From Acidobacteriota bacterium (lineage in GTDB: Bacteria > Acidobacteriota > Vicinamibacteria > Vicinamibacterales > UBA2999): a DNA stretch of 64,000 bases. The DNA is taken from NCBI GenBank assembly GCA_030697165.1, contig JAUYQQ010000015.1, positions 480,645 through 544,644 of the forward strand, in the 5' to 3' direction. This document shows, piece by piece, positions 1-8,738 of the stretch. The position numbers were made by a program, and so were the translations under genes. The first letter of the stretch is position 1; every line of letters begins with the position of its first letter. The notes below the pieces were generated by a model, which did not search any database, was not told where the DNA came from, and saw nothing but the letters and a program-made list of their open reading frames with translations.

Positions 1-2
1 GT

Positions 3-128
3 GTAGTCGGACTTGTGGAGTGCGCTTCCAAAAGGGCCCGTGCGAAAGGTCGCGAGCCGGCCCAGCGGTGCGACGTCCCAGTCAGTGGGGAGCACGCCCA
101 ACCCTGTCTGCTTGTATCCGGGCTTCAC
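3..128 (-). CDS. hsdS: Type I restriction-modification specificity subunit, N-terminal 42 residues (cut by window edge)
   Basis: Only the first 42 codons lie in the window; the gene continues beyond base 1. The translation begins MKPGYKQTGLGVLPTDW and then contains FRTGPFGSALHKSDY, the typical opening of an HsdS target-recognition domain. HsdS proteins give DNA sequence specificity to the type I methylase and nuclease complex. The start is a GTG at 126-128 whose bases overlap the TGA of the upstream hsdM remnant (GTGA), the usual coupled arrangement of hsdM and hsdS. Function of the complex is doubtful because the adjacent hsdM has lost its catalytic core. Confidence 0.75.
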   Translation of the reverse strand, partial: MKPGYKQTGLGVLPTDWDVAPLGRLATFRTGPFGSALHKSDY

Positions 129-505
129 GTCCACGACGCCCCCATCTTCGCCAGGTGCTGTTCCACCCGCGCGGCGAGAGTCGCAACTTCGTCGGTGAGC
201 TGCGGCAATGGCCGGTTATAGCGCTCGGCCAACTCGCGGATGCGGCCGGTCAGGGTCTGCGAGACGCGCTCCAGTTCGCCCTGCACAGCGACCGACAGGC
301 GCGCCATCCATTTGTCGTCCACCACCAGCGTCTTGATCTCCGCGTCGGTTAGCGTGGGGTACTTCTCGTAGGCGAGCTTGTCGAGCGCCGCTTCCTGCTC
401 CTTGACCGCGCGCTTCAGCGTGGTCTGACTGGCGTCCATGCCGCCGCGCAGCTCGTCACAGGAGGCCCAGAGGGATGAGTACAGGTCGGATTTCTTTATG
501 GCCAT
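125..505 (-). pseudogene. hsdM: Type I restriction-modification methylase subunit, internally deleted remnant
   Basis: A 126-residue frame made of two pieces of HsdM. Residues 1-27 (MAIKKSDLYSSLW..GGMDASQ) match the conserved N-terminus of N-6 adenine methylases of type I systems. From about residue 28 the frame resumes in the conserved C-terminal region, with KYPTLTDAEIKTLVVDDKW followed by SQTLTGRIRELAERY. The roughly 400 residues normally in between, including the SAM-binding motif and the NPPF catalytic motif, are absent. The junction is in frame. The start is ATG at 503-505. A methylase role is excluded by the missing core. It may be a decayed gene, a DNA-binding relic, or an assembly collapse. 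Confidence 0.75.
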
Positions 506-512
506 TGTGTTC

Positions 513-532
513 GGGCGGGCTAAAGCCCGCCC
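513..532. repeat. Interspersed palindromic repeat (GGGCGGGCT-AA-AGCCCGCCC)
   Basis: Nine-base inverted arms around AA, followed by CCTAC. It lies just upstream of the hsdM remnant. It has the same architecture as the GTCCGGCT-AA-AGCCGGAC palindromes found elsewhere in the window, with different arm bases. Confidence 0.6.
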
Positions 533-576
533 CTACATTCACACTGGGCGAGCTGAAGACCCGCCGCTACGTGCGT

Positions 577-2715
577 TTATCTCTTGGGTAGCTCGAACAC
601 GTACAGCGTGTGCCCGTTCGAAGGCGGGTTAATCTCTGGAGTGATGGTCCGCGGCACGACACGCGGACTGCCGCCGCCGACGCCGGTCGTGACGGCCACG
701 TATTGCTTGCCGTTGGCCGAGAACGACACCGGGAAGCCCTGCACCGCCGTACCCAGGCGCGCCGACCACAACACCTCGCCGGTTTTCACGTCGTGAGCGC
801 GGAACTGGCGGTCGAGGTCGCCAATGAACATCACGCCGCCCGCCGTGCTCAACGCAGCGGTCAGGTAGGCGGCCCGCTGCTGGCTGCTCCACGTCTCCTT
901 CATGGTCGTCACGTCGATGGCGAGCAGCTTGCCGACGTTGCCGTCGCTGCCCGGCATCTCGAAAAACCGGCGAGCGGCGCCGACGCCGCCGGACCCCTCG
1001 GCAAACTCGATCTTGCGCGCGACGATTTCCATGCACGACTGGCTGAGCGGGATGATCAACTGCCGTGTCGGCGGGTGATACGTCATGGCCTGCCAGTTGT
1101 GGCCGCCCTCGGTGCTCGGGCACACCGTCAACCACTCGTCCAGTTTCTGCTCGATGATGTCCTGCCGGTAGGTCGGCGTGCCCTTCTCGGGATCGATCTT
1201 GTCGAACATGTTCTGGAACACGGTCTGCTTGTAACCCAGGAACTTGCCGGTCTTGCGCTCCAGCTTCCACAGGATGCCGGCCTTGCCGATGGTGAAGAGC
1301 GCCTTCTCGGGGCCGTTGTCAACGAGCACGCGCTCGAACACCTCGTCCTGGTCCAGCGTCTCGCCGGGGATGTGCTGGTAGTGCCAAGCGAGGGTGCCGT
1401 CCTCGACCCTGATCGCCACTGTCGAACCGGTGTAGAGCGCCGCATCGCTGACCTTGGTGCCGCGGCTCGCGGGCATCCACGGTTTCGGCTGGGCCACGCC
1501 GTAATAGACGAGATCGAGCTCGGGATCGTAGCTGCCGACGATCCAGGTATCGCCGCCGGCGCGCATGCTGTCGGGCAACGCGCCCCAGGTGTCGCCCCCA
1601 GGCTCGCCGGTACGCGCCACGGTGTGAAATTTCCACATCAGCTTGCCGGTCTTCGCGTCGTAGGCACTGATGAAGCAGCGGTCGGCGGCACGGAATCGGT
1701 CGCAGCCCTGCAAGCCCTGGATCACCCTGCCACGCGCCACCAGCGGACCGCTGGTCTGGTAGTACCCCTTGGCGTTGTCGGCCACCGTCACGTTCCACAC
1801 CACGGCCCCGGTTTTGGCGTCGAGCGCGTAGAGCTTGGCATCGGTGGTCGACAGGAAAATCTTGTCCTCGTAGATCGCGATGTTGCGCATCGAGGCGAAC
1901 GAGCCGACGGCGGCGTTGGGCCCGACCTGGTTCTCCCAAATCAGGTCGCCGGTCGCGGCATCGAGCGCCTGCACCATGTTCAGCGTGTGGGTGAGGTACA
2001 TGATGCCGTTGTGCACGAGCGGCATCGGCTGGTTGGAGCCGCCCTCGTTCATCGCCCAGCTCCAGGCCAGCTTCAGGTCCTTCACGTTCCTCGTCGTGAT
2101 CTCGCTGAGCGGGCTATAGCTCCAGGCCTGGTAGTTGCGGCGCGCCATCAGCCAGTCGCCCGGGTCGGGGTTCTTCAGCATGGCGTCGGTGACCGGCACG
2201 TAGTTCTTCACTTCGCCGCGGACCGAGTGGCCACGCGGCGGTGGCGGCCCCGCCGCGCCACGTCCGGCCGGAGCGGGTCCGGCCGGCGCAGACGGAGCCG
2301 CGGCGCGCTGGCCGGTGGCGATGCTGCCGATTGGCGTGGTCATTGCCAGCGCCAGCGGCTGGACGCCGGCGACCGCGCCATTGAACTGCAAGATGTAAGC
2401 AGTGATGTTGAGGTACTCAGCCTCGCCCAGGCTGGGGCGTCCGGGCGGCATCGTCGCCGCCATGTACTCGATCAGATCCTTCGTCGTCCGGCCGCGCCAC
2501 GTGGTCATGAAGTTGGCCCCGGCCAGCGCCGGCGCCTCGTTCTGGCCGACCAGCGTCGCCAGATGACAACTGGCGCAATTGGCCTGATACGACGCCTGGC
2601 CCGCGGTGGCCTGCGCGTCAGTGTAGGCGGCGGGCAAAGGTGTTTGAACGGCCGTGAGCGTAAGGTGGGCGCCGGCACACAACACCAGCACGGCACAGCT
2701 GATCCAGGTCTTCAT
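577..2715 (-). CDS. Quinoprotein (PQQ-type) dehydrogenase-like protein with N-terminal cytochrome c domain
   Basis: The 712-residue exported protein starts with a signal peptide (about residues 1-25). A class I cytochrome c domain follows, with heme motif C47-A-S-C50-H51 and a likely axial Met89 in MPPGRP. A low-complexity Ala/Pro/Gly linker (about 140-165) leads to an eight-bladed propeller of the PQQ alcohol/glucose dehydrogenase type (about 170-710), with W-motif blades such as [19 protein letters not shown] and [10 protein letters not shown]. It probably oxidises an alcohol or sugar in the periplasm and passes electrons to the heme. The substrate cannot be read from sequence. The usual order is propeller then cytochrome, so the N-terminal heme is a variant order. 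Its ATG overlaps the stop of the CHRD gene upstream (ATGA). Confidence 0.85.
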   Translation of the reverse strand: MKTWISCAVLVLCAGAHLTLTAVQTPLPAAYTDAQATAGQASYQANCASCHLATLVGQNEAPALAGANFMTTWRGRTTKDLIEYMAATMPPGRPSLGEAEYLNITAYILQFNGAVAGVQPLALAMTTPIGSIATGQRAAAPSAPAGPAPAGRGAAGPPPPRGHSVRGEVKNYVPVTDAMLKNPDPGDWLMARRNYQAWSYSPLSEITTRNVKDLKLAWSWAMNEGGSNQPMPLVHNGIMYLTHTLNMVQALDAATGDLIWENQVGPNAAVGSFASMRNIAIYEDKIFLSTTDAKLYALDAKTGAVVWNVTVADNAKGYYQTSGPLVARGRVIQGLQGCDRFRAADRCFISAYDAKTGKLMWKFHTVARTGEPGGDTWGALPDSMRAGGDTWIVGSYDPELDLVYYGVAQPKPWMPASRGTKVSDAALYTGSTVAIRVEDGTLAWHYQHIPGETLDQDEVFERVLVDNGPEKALFTIGKAGILWKLERKTGKFLGYKQTVFQNMFDKIDPEKGTPTYRQDIIEQKLDEWLTVCPSTEGGHNWQAMTYHPPTRQLIIPLSQSCMEIVARKIEFAEGSGGVGAARRFFEMPGSDGNVGKLLAIDVTTMKETWSSQQRAAYLTAALSTAGGVMFIGDLDRQFRAHDVKTGEVLWSARLGTAVQGFPVSFSANGKQYVAVTTGVGGGSPRVVPRTITPEINPPSNGHTLYVFELPKR

Positions 2716-3155
2716 TTCCTGCCCTCTTGAATGAAGAGCCAGCCCCAGAGGTTCCCTTCGGGCGCTTTCTCGCTATGCAGCTGGATGTACAGCCGTCCGT
2801 TGGCCAAATCCTCGACCTGCTCTTTCGTTAATTCAAGGGTACCGGCAATGCTGCCGCTCGTGCCGGGCGCGATCGTCAAGTCGCCGATCGCGGGGCCGCG
2901 CATCGCCGTCCGGGGACTGCGATGCACGCGTGCCACCGTCGAAGCCGTCTTGAGACCGGCGTAGTTGCCGGTCAGCGTGAGCGTCGTGCCATTGAGAGTG
3001 GCAGTCACCGAGCCTGAGCCGGCGATGGTGGCCTGCATGGCCACGTCGAGCGGCACCGGCGACAGCCGGGCCCGGTACTGCGCCTTCTGGGCGCCGGCCG
3101 TGGCCGCCGACAGGGCCACGAGACTTGCGGCCAGGAGAACAAACCGTCTGGTCAT
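2712..3155 (-). CDS. CHRD-domain exported protein
   Basis: A protein of about 147 residues with a signal peptide ([20 protein letters not shown]). It is followed by a single CHRD (chordin-like) domain, recognisable from [22 protein letters not shown] and the ending [24 protein letters not shown] domains are beta-sheet modules of unknown biochemical role. The ATG at 3153-3155 puts the signal peptide at the N-terminus and is preferred over one seven codons upstream. The stop overlaps the start of the quinoprotein gene, so the two are probably co-translated. Confidence 0.8.
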   Translation of the reverse strand: MTRRFVLLAASLVALSAATAGAQKAQYRARLSPVPLDVAMQATIAGSGSVTATLNGTTLTLTGNYAGLKTASTVARVHRSPRTAMRGPAIGDLTIAPGTSGSIAGTLELTKEQVEDLANGRLYIQLHSEKAPEGNLWGWLFIQEGRK

Positions 3156-3173
3156 GGGCCGGAATGATACCAG

Positions 3174-3229
3174 CAAGTGCTCAAGTGCTCAGGTGCTCAG
3201 GTGCTCAGGTGCTGGAGTGCTAAAGTGCT
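3174..3229. repeat. Tandem octamer repeat, seven units of NRRGTGCT
   Basis: Seven consecutive 8-bp units run without interruption: CAAGTGCT twice, CAGGTGCT three times, GGAGTGCT and AAAGTGCT. They fill the gap between two divergent genes, the CHRD gene on the minus strand and the GGCT-like gene on the plus strand. Confidence 0.9.
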
Positions 3230-3235
3230 GGGGTC

Positions 3236-3586
3236 ATGCCACTGCTCTTCTCGTACGGCACCCTGCAGCAAGACGACATTCAGCTGGCCACCTATGGCCG
3301 GCGGCTCGACGGACACCGGGACGCACTGGTTGGCTTCCTGCCAGCGGTCGTGAAAATCGAGGATTCGGACCTGGTGGCCAGGCTCGGCAAGACTCACCAC
3401 CACAACGTGACGCCCAGCGAAGACCCCGCCAGCCGCGTGTTCGGGATGGTGTTCGAGATCAGCGACGCGGAACTGGCAAATACCGACGAGTACGAAGCCG
3501 AGTTCCGCTACGAGCGGGTCACGGCCAGCCTGGCATCCGGGCGGCAGGCATGGGTGTACGTGCACGTTGTCCGCCCACGAGCCTGA
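3236..3586 (+). CDS. Gamma-glutamylcyclotransferase (GGCT/AIG2)-like protein
   Basis: The 116-residue protein has the diagnostic N-terminal substrate-binding motif FSYGTLQ (residues 5-11). An acidic stretch in DEYEAEFRYERV is where the family's catalytic Glu usually lies, and the C-terminus has the WVYVHV strand. Members release 5-oxoproline from gamma-glutamyl-linked substrates; many bacterial YtfP-type relatives are uncharacterised. The ATG directly follows the tandem octamer repeat, so the repeat forms the 5' flank. It stands alone between divergent and convergent neighbours. Confidence 0.75.
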   Translation: MPLLFSYGTLQQDDIQLATYGRRLDGHRDALVGFLPAVVKIEDSDLVARLGKTHHHNVTPSEDPASRVFGMVFEISDAELANTDEYEAEFRYERVTASLASGRQAWVYVHVVRPRA

Positions 3587-3626
3587 CGTCCACGGCTAGG
3601 GTTCTACGTCGCTCGGGCGAACTGCA

Positions 3627-4712
3627 CTACCAGAGCACGGACGAAAGCACGACCGCGGTCGCGACCGCAGCGGCCAGTTGCAGGCCCAGTTCGGCGCGCT
3701 CGCGAAGGAAGATCGTGCCGGCAGCGGCTAACCCGACGGCAGCCGCGAGAAAGCGCCAGTAGAGTTCCTGGACCTGCCCTTCCTCGGTCGTGGTCGGAGC
3801 CTGGCGCCGCCCAGCGTCGATGATCGCGTTGGCGATGTCGCGTTCGGGGTCGCGATCCAGCTCGAAGTACTGCCCGCCACCGGCGGCGGCAATGCGCTGC
3901 AACGATGGCCGGTCGAGCCGCGACCGGCCGGGCGATGGCACGGTAACGCCGTCCGCGTCCTGGCTTTCCGGCAGCATCCCGCCCGCGAGCGTGCCGACCC
4001 CGATCACGTGGAGCGGCACACCCGCCTGGCTGGCCAGTTCGATTGAGCGAGCCACCTCACCGCTCCATGATTCGCCGTCCGAGAGCAGCACGAACAGCTT
4101 TGCGTTGGGCGAGGGGCCATGGAGCTCGCGGTCCTTGGTCAGCAGGCGCAGGCCCCAGGCAATGCCCTGCTCGAGGTTGGTGTCCCACGTCGTGTCCTCT
4201 TCCAGGCGAAACGGCGGACGGCCGCTCAGGTGATCGAGGAAGAAGAACACGGTGTTGGGATCGCGCGTCAGGCGGATCTGCGGTGTGGCGATGTGCGCAA
4301 ACACCGTCAGCGCCACGCGATCATCGTTCCAGCTGAGGGAGTCGCCCAGCAGCCGCAAGAAACTCATCGCCCGTTGCCAACGATTACCCGCAACATCCTT
4401 CACGTGCATCGACGCCGAACCGTCCTGCAGCACCACGATATCGACACCGGCACGGCCGACGACCGTCGTCACGCCCTGCGGACGGGCGGTGGCCACGATC
4501 ACGGCCGCCGTGGCGAGAATCAGGCAGAGCCAGAACGGCAGGTCGCCCGCGAGGCCGAACCGCTCGCGAACCGGGACCGAGCGATGCTCGCGCAGCCGGC
4601 GCAGATCCGACCACCGGCGGACGACGCGCCAGACCCACGCGACCAGCAGCAGGGCCGGCGCCGCCAGCAGCCACAGGAAGGGTGGCGCGCCGAACTGGAG
4701 GCCTTCGGGCAC
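3627..4712 (-). CDS. VWA-domain membrane protein (BatA/BatB-like)
   Basis: A 361-residue protein with two N-terminal membrane helices (about 11-31 and 59-75). A von Willebrand A domain carries an intact MIDAS motif, D97-G-S99-A-S101, and one or two helices (about 318-360) sit at the C-terminus. This is the BatA/BatB layout: a periplasmic metal-dependent binding domain anchored in the inner membrane and worked on by a MoxR AAA+ ATPase. The GTG start (4710-4712) abuts the TAA of the preceding gene. It is the last gene of the minus-strand operon that begins at 10055. Confidence 0.85.
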   Translation of the reverse strand: MPEGLQFGAPPFLWLLAAPALLLVAWVWRVVRRWSDLRRLREHRSVPVRERFGLAGDLPFWLCLILATAAVIVATARPQGVTTVVGRAGVDIVVLQDGSASMHVKDVAGNRWQRAMSFLRLLGDSLSWNDDRVALTVFAHIATPQIRLTRDPNTVFFFLDHLSGRPPFRLEEDTTWDTNLEQGIAWGLRLLTKDRELHGPSPNAKLFVLLSDGESWSGEVARSIELASQAGVPLHVIGVGTLAGGMLPESQDADGVTVPSPGRSRLDRPSLQRIAAAGGGQYFELDRDPERDIANAIIDAGRRQAPTTTEEGQVQELYWRFLAAAVGLAAAGTIFLRERAELGLQLAAAVATAVVLSSVLW

Positions 4713-5417
4713 TTATCCCTTTCTCTGGATCTTGCCGCCCGGCGTGGCCTCGGGCTGTGCTTCGCGATCGCCGTATTCCATGGGCGCAATCACCTGGAAC
4801 TCTTCGGTCTTGGCATCGGGCGGCGGCCCACCGGGAAGGCCGTGAATCGTGTTGCCCTCGGGCAGGTCCCCGGGACGAGGCCGGGTCGCCGCCACCGGCG
4901 CCGCCACGGTCTTGCCAGGCACTCGCGAAGCAATCTGGTCGCGAACCCGCGATACGAACTCGTAGTTGTAGGCCGCCTCCACGTGCCGCGGCGACGCCTT
5001 CAACACATCGGCATACGCCTGGAGCACGCCGTCGAGACGCTGCACCTGCTCCTGCTGGGGCGCGGCGGGTCCGCGCCGGCTGGCCCTGAACGCGGCGTTC
5101 GCCTTCGTCCACAGCACTTCTGCGTCCACTTCCTCGGTGCGCTCGTCGATCACATCGTCGTAGCTGCCGATCCAGTAGGCGACCCTGGCGCGAATGCGGC
5201 GAATGTCGTCCGACAGGCTGCCGGCCTCACCGGGCAGATAATCGGAGATTGATGCCGACGGCGTCAGGGAGTCGTCGATCTGAAACTGCAGCGTGGCCAT
5301 TTGCTGCCGGGCATCGGCCACCCGCGCTGCAAGACGCGCCTCGGACCACGACAGCCAGGCGGCGGTGAACAGGAGGCCGGCGATCAGCATGCGGACGAGG
5401 ACGGTTCTATTGATCAT
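4713..5417 (-). CDS. Membrane-anchored helical (TPR-like) protein of the moxR/VWA operon
   Basis: About 234 residues: one N-terminal membrane helix (MINRTVLVRMLIAGLLFTAA), then a soluble Ala-rich helical region. A segment around ADVLKASPRHVEAAYNYEFV resembles one TPR hairpin. A Pro/Gly-rich tail ends KIQRKG. The chosen ATG at 5415-5417 overlaps the stop of the upstream VWA gene (ATGA); a frame 18 codons longer lacks this coupling. It lies between two VWA genes, where a TPR protein (BatC/BatE role) is usual in such operons, so a scaffold role is inferred. I recognise no specific family. Confidence 0.7.
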   Translation of the reverse strand: MINRTVLVRMLIAGLLFTAAWLSWSEARLAARVADARQQMATLQFQIDDSLTPSASISDYLPGEAGSLSDDIRRIRARVAYWIGSYDDVIDERTEEVDAEVLWTKANAAFRASRRGPAAPQQEQVQRLDGVLQAYADVLKASPRHVEAAYNYEFVSRVRDQIASRVPGKTVAAPVAATRPRPGDLPEGNTIHGLPGGPPPDAKTEEFQVIAPMEYGDREAQPEATPGGKIQRKG

Positions 5418-6514
5418 GGCAATTTTCCAAACCACGGGGTCGTGAGCTTGAGTCCGGCGGCGGCGGTCCACAGCGCGGCGGCGGCCAGGGCGAACAGGCT
5501 ATAGCGCGCCTGCTGGCTCGAGTACTGGCGGGTTTCGATCGTACCGGCCGCCTCCCGGTCGATGTCTTCCACAGCGGCGATCAGGGTCGCCTCGTTCTTC
5601 GCCACATAGTAGCGGCCGCCGGTCCGCTCGACCGCGGCCTGCCACTTCGCGTCGGGAATGCCCTCGCCGAACTCCTTGTTGTAGTTCGTGCGCACGAAGA
5701 ACAGCGGGATCTTGTTGTCGCTGGCACTCTTCAGGATGTCGTCGAGGCTGCGGCCTTGCACGATCGAGGTGGTGTCCTCGCCGTCAGTGAAGATCACCAT
5801 CAGGTTGCCCGAGGCCTCGAGAAAGTTGAAGGCCTTGAAGATCTCGATGCTTTCTTCGAGCGCGCTGGCGATCACGGTGCCCGATTCCGGAAACTGCGAG
5901 AACTCGACCGGGTCGCCAATCAGCGCCATGCTCAGCAGCAGGTTGTCGTAGTCGCTCGTAAACGGGGTGATGACGTAGGCGCGGCTGCCAAACTCGACGA
6001 GCGCCATCAGATCGCGGCGGCGGCCCTGGCGCCGCAACTGGACGAAACGTTCGGCGGCGGCGATGGTGGTGAAGAAGGCCGGCTGGACGTCGCTGCGCGT
6101 GTTCAGCGTCGCGGCCGTGAACGAGGTCTGCATGCTGTCGGACGCGTCGATCATCAGGGCGATGCGGCGACCCGGGTAGGTTACGTTCTCCACCACGAGC
6201 GCCGAATACGGATCGGCCAGCGCGAGCAGCGCAAACGGCAGCGCGGCGACACCCAGGACCACCGGGAGGTGCCTCGTCCAGGCAAGTCGAGACCCCGGCC
6301 ATGCTTTTAGCAGTGCCGGCAAGACCACCTGGCCGCGGCCCGGCTGCCGGCCCCTGGCGGCCCGTATCAACAACAGCAACACCGCGACGCCGACTACCGC
6401 CAGCAACGCCAGGCGGCCGGTATCGCGACGCCAGAACTGCAGGCCGGCGAAGTCGAACACCGCCCACTCGGCGGCGACCGCCTGGGCGACGGCGGTCAGC
6501 GCTGCGACCACCAC
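5414..6514 (-). CDS. VWA-domain membrane protein (BatA-like)
   Basis: About 366 residues. An N-terminal helix (VVVAALTAVAQAVAAEWAVF) and a second helix (LALLAVVGVAVLLLLI) precede a VWA domain. Its MIDAS motif is ALMIDASDSMQ (DxSxS intact), with FTDGEDTTS as the later metal-binding loop. One C-terminal helix (LFALAAAALWTAAAGL) follows. The start is uncertain. The longest frame opens at a GTG (6551-6553) inside an interspersed repeat and overlaps the upstream gene by 58 bases. Paired GTGs at 6511 and 6514 follow an AAGGA and are preferred. It forms a pair with the VWA gene ending at 3627. Confidence 0.85.
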   Translation of the reverse strand: MVVAALTAVAQAVAAEWAVFDFAGLQFWRRDTGRLALLAVVGVAVLLLLIRAARGRQPGRGQVVLPALLKAWPGSRLAWTRHLPVVLGVAALPFALLALADPYSALVVENVTYPGRRIALMIDASDSMQTSFTAATLNTRSDVQPAFFTTIAAAERFVQLRRQGRRRDLMALVEFGSRAYVITPFTSDYDNLLLSMALIGDPVEFSQFPESGTVIASALEESIEIFKAFNFLEASGNLMVIFTDGEDTTSIVQGRSLDDILKSASDNKIPLFFVRTNYNKEFGEGIPDAKWQAAVERTGGRYYVAKNEATLIAAVEDIDREAAGTIETRQYSSQQARYSLFALAAAALWTAAAGLKLTTPWFGKLP

Positions 6515-7701
6515 GTTCCTTGGGCGCCGAAGCCTCGGCGAAGGCGGCTCCACAGGTTGCGCTCGCTCTGCAATTGGCCGGCGACTTCGGTCGCATGCCG
6601 CGCCGCCTCGTTCAGGACGGCCGCGTCACGAACCGGCGCCTGGCAGTACGACGCGGCGGTCAGGACCGCCAGCGCCGACTGCAGGCCTTCCAGCTGATGC
6701 CGATGCGACATCGACACTTCGTCGGCCAGTTGCGATCCCGCCAGGGCGACGTCGGTAGCGGTCACGGCGCTCGAGACCGCGGCCCGCATGGCCTTGATCC
6801 GTCCGTGCGTCACGGCCAAGCGCCCTTCCGGCGCAGCGGCACCCGCGGTCAGCTCTTTCTCGCTCACTGGGTGGCGAATCGCCAGCGACGCCACGACGCG
6901 AACGGCCGCCAGCGCACGGGCGACGAGGGCATCGGTCCAGCCCCCGGCGCCGGCGGCCGACTGGACGTCGGTCAACTCCCGGGCCGCACGCGAGGCCACG
7001 GCGCGTGCGGGCAGGCGGTTGGCAGCGGCCGGACCGGCGGCGCGGGCCCCGCGCGCCAGCGGCACCAGCGCCAGCACCGCGACCACGACGCCAACCGCCG
7101 CCAGCGCGACGGCGAGCAGCTCGAACATGCTGCCGCGGAAGCGGAGGGCCTCCACCGCGCCGAGGCTGGCGTCCGAACCGTCACGAATATCGGCGGCCTC
7201 GGCCGGCACCAGCGACAGCACCTTGATCGGCAGCGCCGGCATCAGGTACGTGAGGTCGCGGCCCTCGAGCGCCGCCGCCGCACCGACGCGGCTGTGCACA
7301 CGGTACGGAATCGACAGTGCCGGAACGTTGACGTCGTGGCCAATCGCGTCGGGGCTGATCAACCGCAGCTGGTAGTGGTACTGGAAGAACCGCCGCTGCT
7401 GGCGGTGGACGTCAGCGGGATGCGAGCCGCCGAGGATCTCGAACGGCGCCATCTGGATCGACGCCACGCCGAGCCGCGATTCGTCGGCCACGACCTGCAT
7501 CGACGGGGTCTCGATCACGGCGCAGGTCAGCACCACGCTGAAAGCTTCACCGATCGTGATCGCCCCGGCGCTCGATTGCCACCAGCAGCGGATCGGATCG
7601 ACCCCGGCCGGCTCCTGGCTCTGCGCCGTTGTAGCGTCCGCCTTCAGGCGGACCTCACCGCTCAGGGTCAACGCCGCCACGAACAGCAACACGGTTCTCA
7701 T
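6496..7701 (-). CDS. BatD-like exported/membrane protein of the moxR operon
   Basis: About 401 residues. A signal peptide (MRTVLLFVAALTLSG) is followed by a periplasmic beta-rich region (about 30-185, with AGAITIGEAFSVVLTCAV and VPALSIPYRV). One membrane helix lies at about 193-217 and a long Ala-rich helical cytoplasmic region follows. The sequence is weakly like BatD-type oxygen-tolerance proteins; assignment rests mostly on position after moxR and before VWA genes. The ATG overlaps the moxR stop (ATGA, 7698-7701). Residues just after the signal peptide (EVRLKADAT) are encoded by an interspersed palindromic repeat at 7636-7653, which suggests the repeat inserted into the gene. Confidence 0.65.
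   Translation of the reverse strand: MRTVLLFVAALTLSGEVRLKADATTAQSQEPAGVDPIRCWWQSSAGAITIGEAFSVVLTCAVIETPSMQVVADESRLGVASIQMAPFEILGGSHPADVHRQQRRFFQYHYQLRLISPDAIGHDVNVPALSIPYRVHSRVGAAAALEGRDLTYLMPALPIKVLSLVPAEAADIRDGSDASLGAVEALRFRGSMFELLAVALAAVGVVVAVLALVPLARGARAAGPAAANRLPARAVASRAARELTDVQSAAGAGGWTDALVARALAAVRVVASLAIRHPVSEKELTAGAAAPEGRLAVTHGRIKAMRAAVSSAVTATDVALAGSQLADEVSMSHRHQLEGLQSALAVLTAASYCQAPVRDAAVLNEAARHATEVAGQLQSERNLWSRLRRGFGAQGTWWSQR
6525..6547 (-). repeat. Interspersed CCGCCTTCGCC(A/G)AGGCT element, variant copy
   Basis: On the minus strand the sequence reads CCGCCTTCGCCGAGGCTTCG and matches the core of the copies near 11867, 34875, 52124, 52876, 53961, 56068 and 57110. It covers the end of the BatD-like gene and the extreme 5' extension of the VWA gene. 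Confidence 0.55.
7636..7653. repeat. Palindromic repeat GTCCGCCT-TC-AGGCGGAC inside a coding region
   Basis: Perfect 8-base inverted arms around a 2-base loop, followed on the minus strand by GCTAC. In the reading frame of the BatD-like gene it encodes VRLKADAT. The architecture is the same as the palindromes at 513, 27797 and 52923. Confidence 0.75.
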
Positions 7702-8738
7702 GGCACCGGCACCTGGTCGATGACGTCGCGAATCACGGCTTCGGCCGTCAGGCCGTGGGCCGCGGCATGCGGCCCGAGCCAGATGCGATGGCTGAGCACG
7801 AACGGCGCGAGTTCCTGGATGTCTTCGGGATAGACCTCGGCGCGGCGGTGCTGCAAGAGCGCCCACACTTTCGCGAGGCGGCTCCAGCAGATGATGGCGC
7901 GTGGCGATGCGCCCAGGTCCACGCCGCGCTCCACCAGTTCCGACACCGAGTGGTGCCGCCAGTCGGTGTCCTCGTTGTACGGCCGGGTCGCGGCGACCAG
8001 CCGCTGGATGTACTTGCCCAGCCGGTCGTGCAGGAACACGCCCTCGCTGATCACGCTACGCAGCTGGACGATTCGGTCCTTGGCCAGCAACGGGTTGAGC
8101 CGGACCTGCTTGAAGTCGAAGTTGACCAGCTTTTCCTCTTCCTCAGACGGCAGGTAGCCAATGTTCACCATGGCCGCGAACCGGTCGGTGGCCGCTTCCG
8201 AGAGCGGGAACGTGCCCTGCCCCAGTTCCACCGGGTTCATGGTGGCAATCGCGAAGCTGAATGCCGGCAGCTCGTAGGTGGACTTGCCGACTGTAATCGT
8301 GCGGTCCTGCAAGGCTTCGAGAAACGCGCTTTGCGACTTGAGCGGGATGCGGTTGATCTCGTCGAGCAGGATCACCTCGGCCGACGCCATCGGGCCGAAC
8401 TCGGTCACCAGCTCGCCGGTGGACGGGTTGATCATCTGGAACCCGACCACCTCGGTCGGCTGCAGGTCGGCGCGGCCCTGGATGCGGGCGAACCTGGCGT
8501 CGCTGATCGCCGACAGGATCACGCCGAAGAACGTCTTGCCGACGCCGGGCACGCCGCGCAGCAACAGGTTGCCGGCGTTGACCTGCCGCTCGCTGCGCTT
8601 GTCGTACGTGGTCGGGATCTCCGAGAGCAAGACGACATTGGCCACCGCCTTGGCGGTGTCGTAGCCCACCAGCGCCTTGCTGCCTTCGGCAATGACCGCG
8701 ACGTGAAAGTCGATCGCCTCCTGAAGCTCTGCGTGCAC
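7698..8738 (-). CDS. MoxR-family AAA+ ATPase
   Basis: 346 residues. Walker A is G62-VPGVGKT, Walker B is VILLDEINR (about 122-130), and sensor 1 lies in AIATMNPVE followed by LSEAATDRF, the classic MoxR signature. MoxR ATPases act as chaperone-like partners of VWA proteins and help to assemble or activate periplasmic or membrane complexes. The start is a GTG (8736-8738) directly abutting the TAG of the dipeptidase gene. Four downstream genes overlap or abut, giving one operon. The DUF58 gene that usually follows moxR is missing here. Confidence 0.9.
   Translation of the reverse strand: MHAELQEAIDFHVAVIAEGSKALVGYDTAKAVANVVLLSEIPTTYDKRSERQVNAGNLLLRGVPGVGKTFFGVILSAISDARFARIQGRADLQPTEVVGFQMINPSTGELVTEFGPMASAEVILLDEINRIPLKSQSAFLEALQDRTITVGKSTYELPAFSFAIATMNPVELGQGTFPLSEAATDRFAAMVNIGYLPSEEEEKLVNFDFKQVRLNPLLAKDRIVQLRSVISEGVFLHDRLGKYIQRLVAATRPYNEDTDWRHHSVSELVERGVDLGASPRAIICWSRLAKVWALLQHRRAEVYPEDIQELAPFVLSHRIWLGPHAAAHGLTAEAVIRDVIDQVPVP

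Noticed and set aside
610-2730. Long open frame (706 codons) on the plus strand opposite the quinoprotein gene
   Set aside because: Shadow frame of GC-rich coding DNA, without domain likeness or a coding context; the opposite strand has a complete heme and propeller protein.
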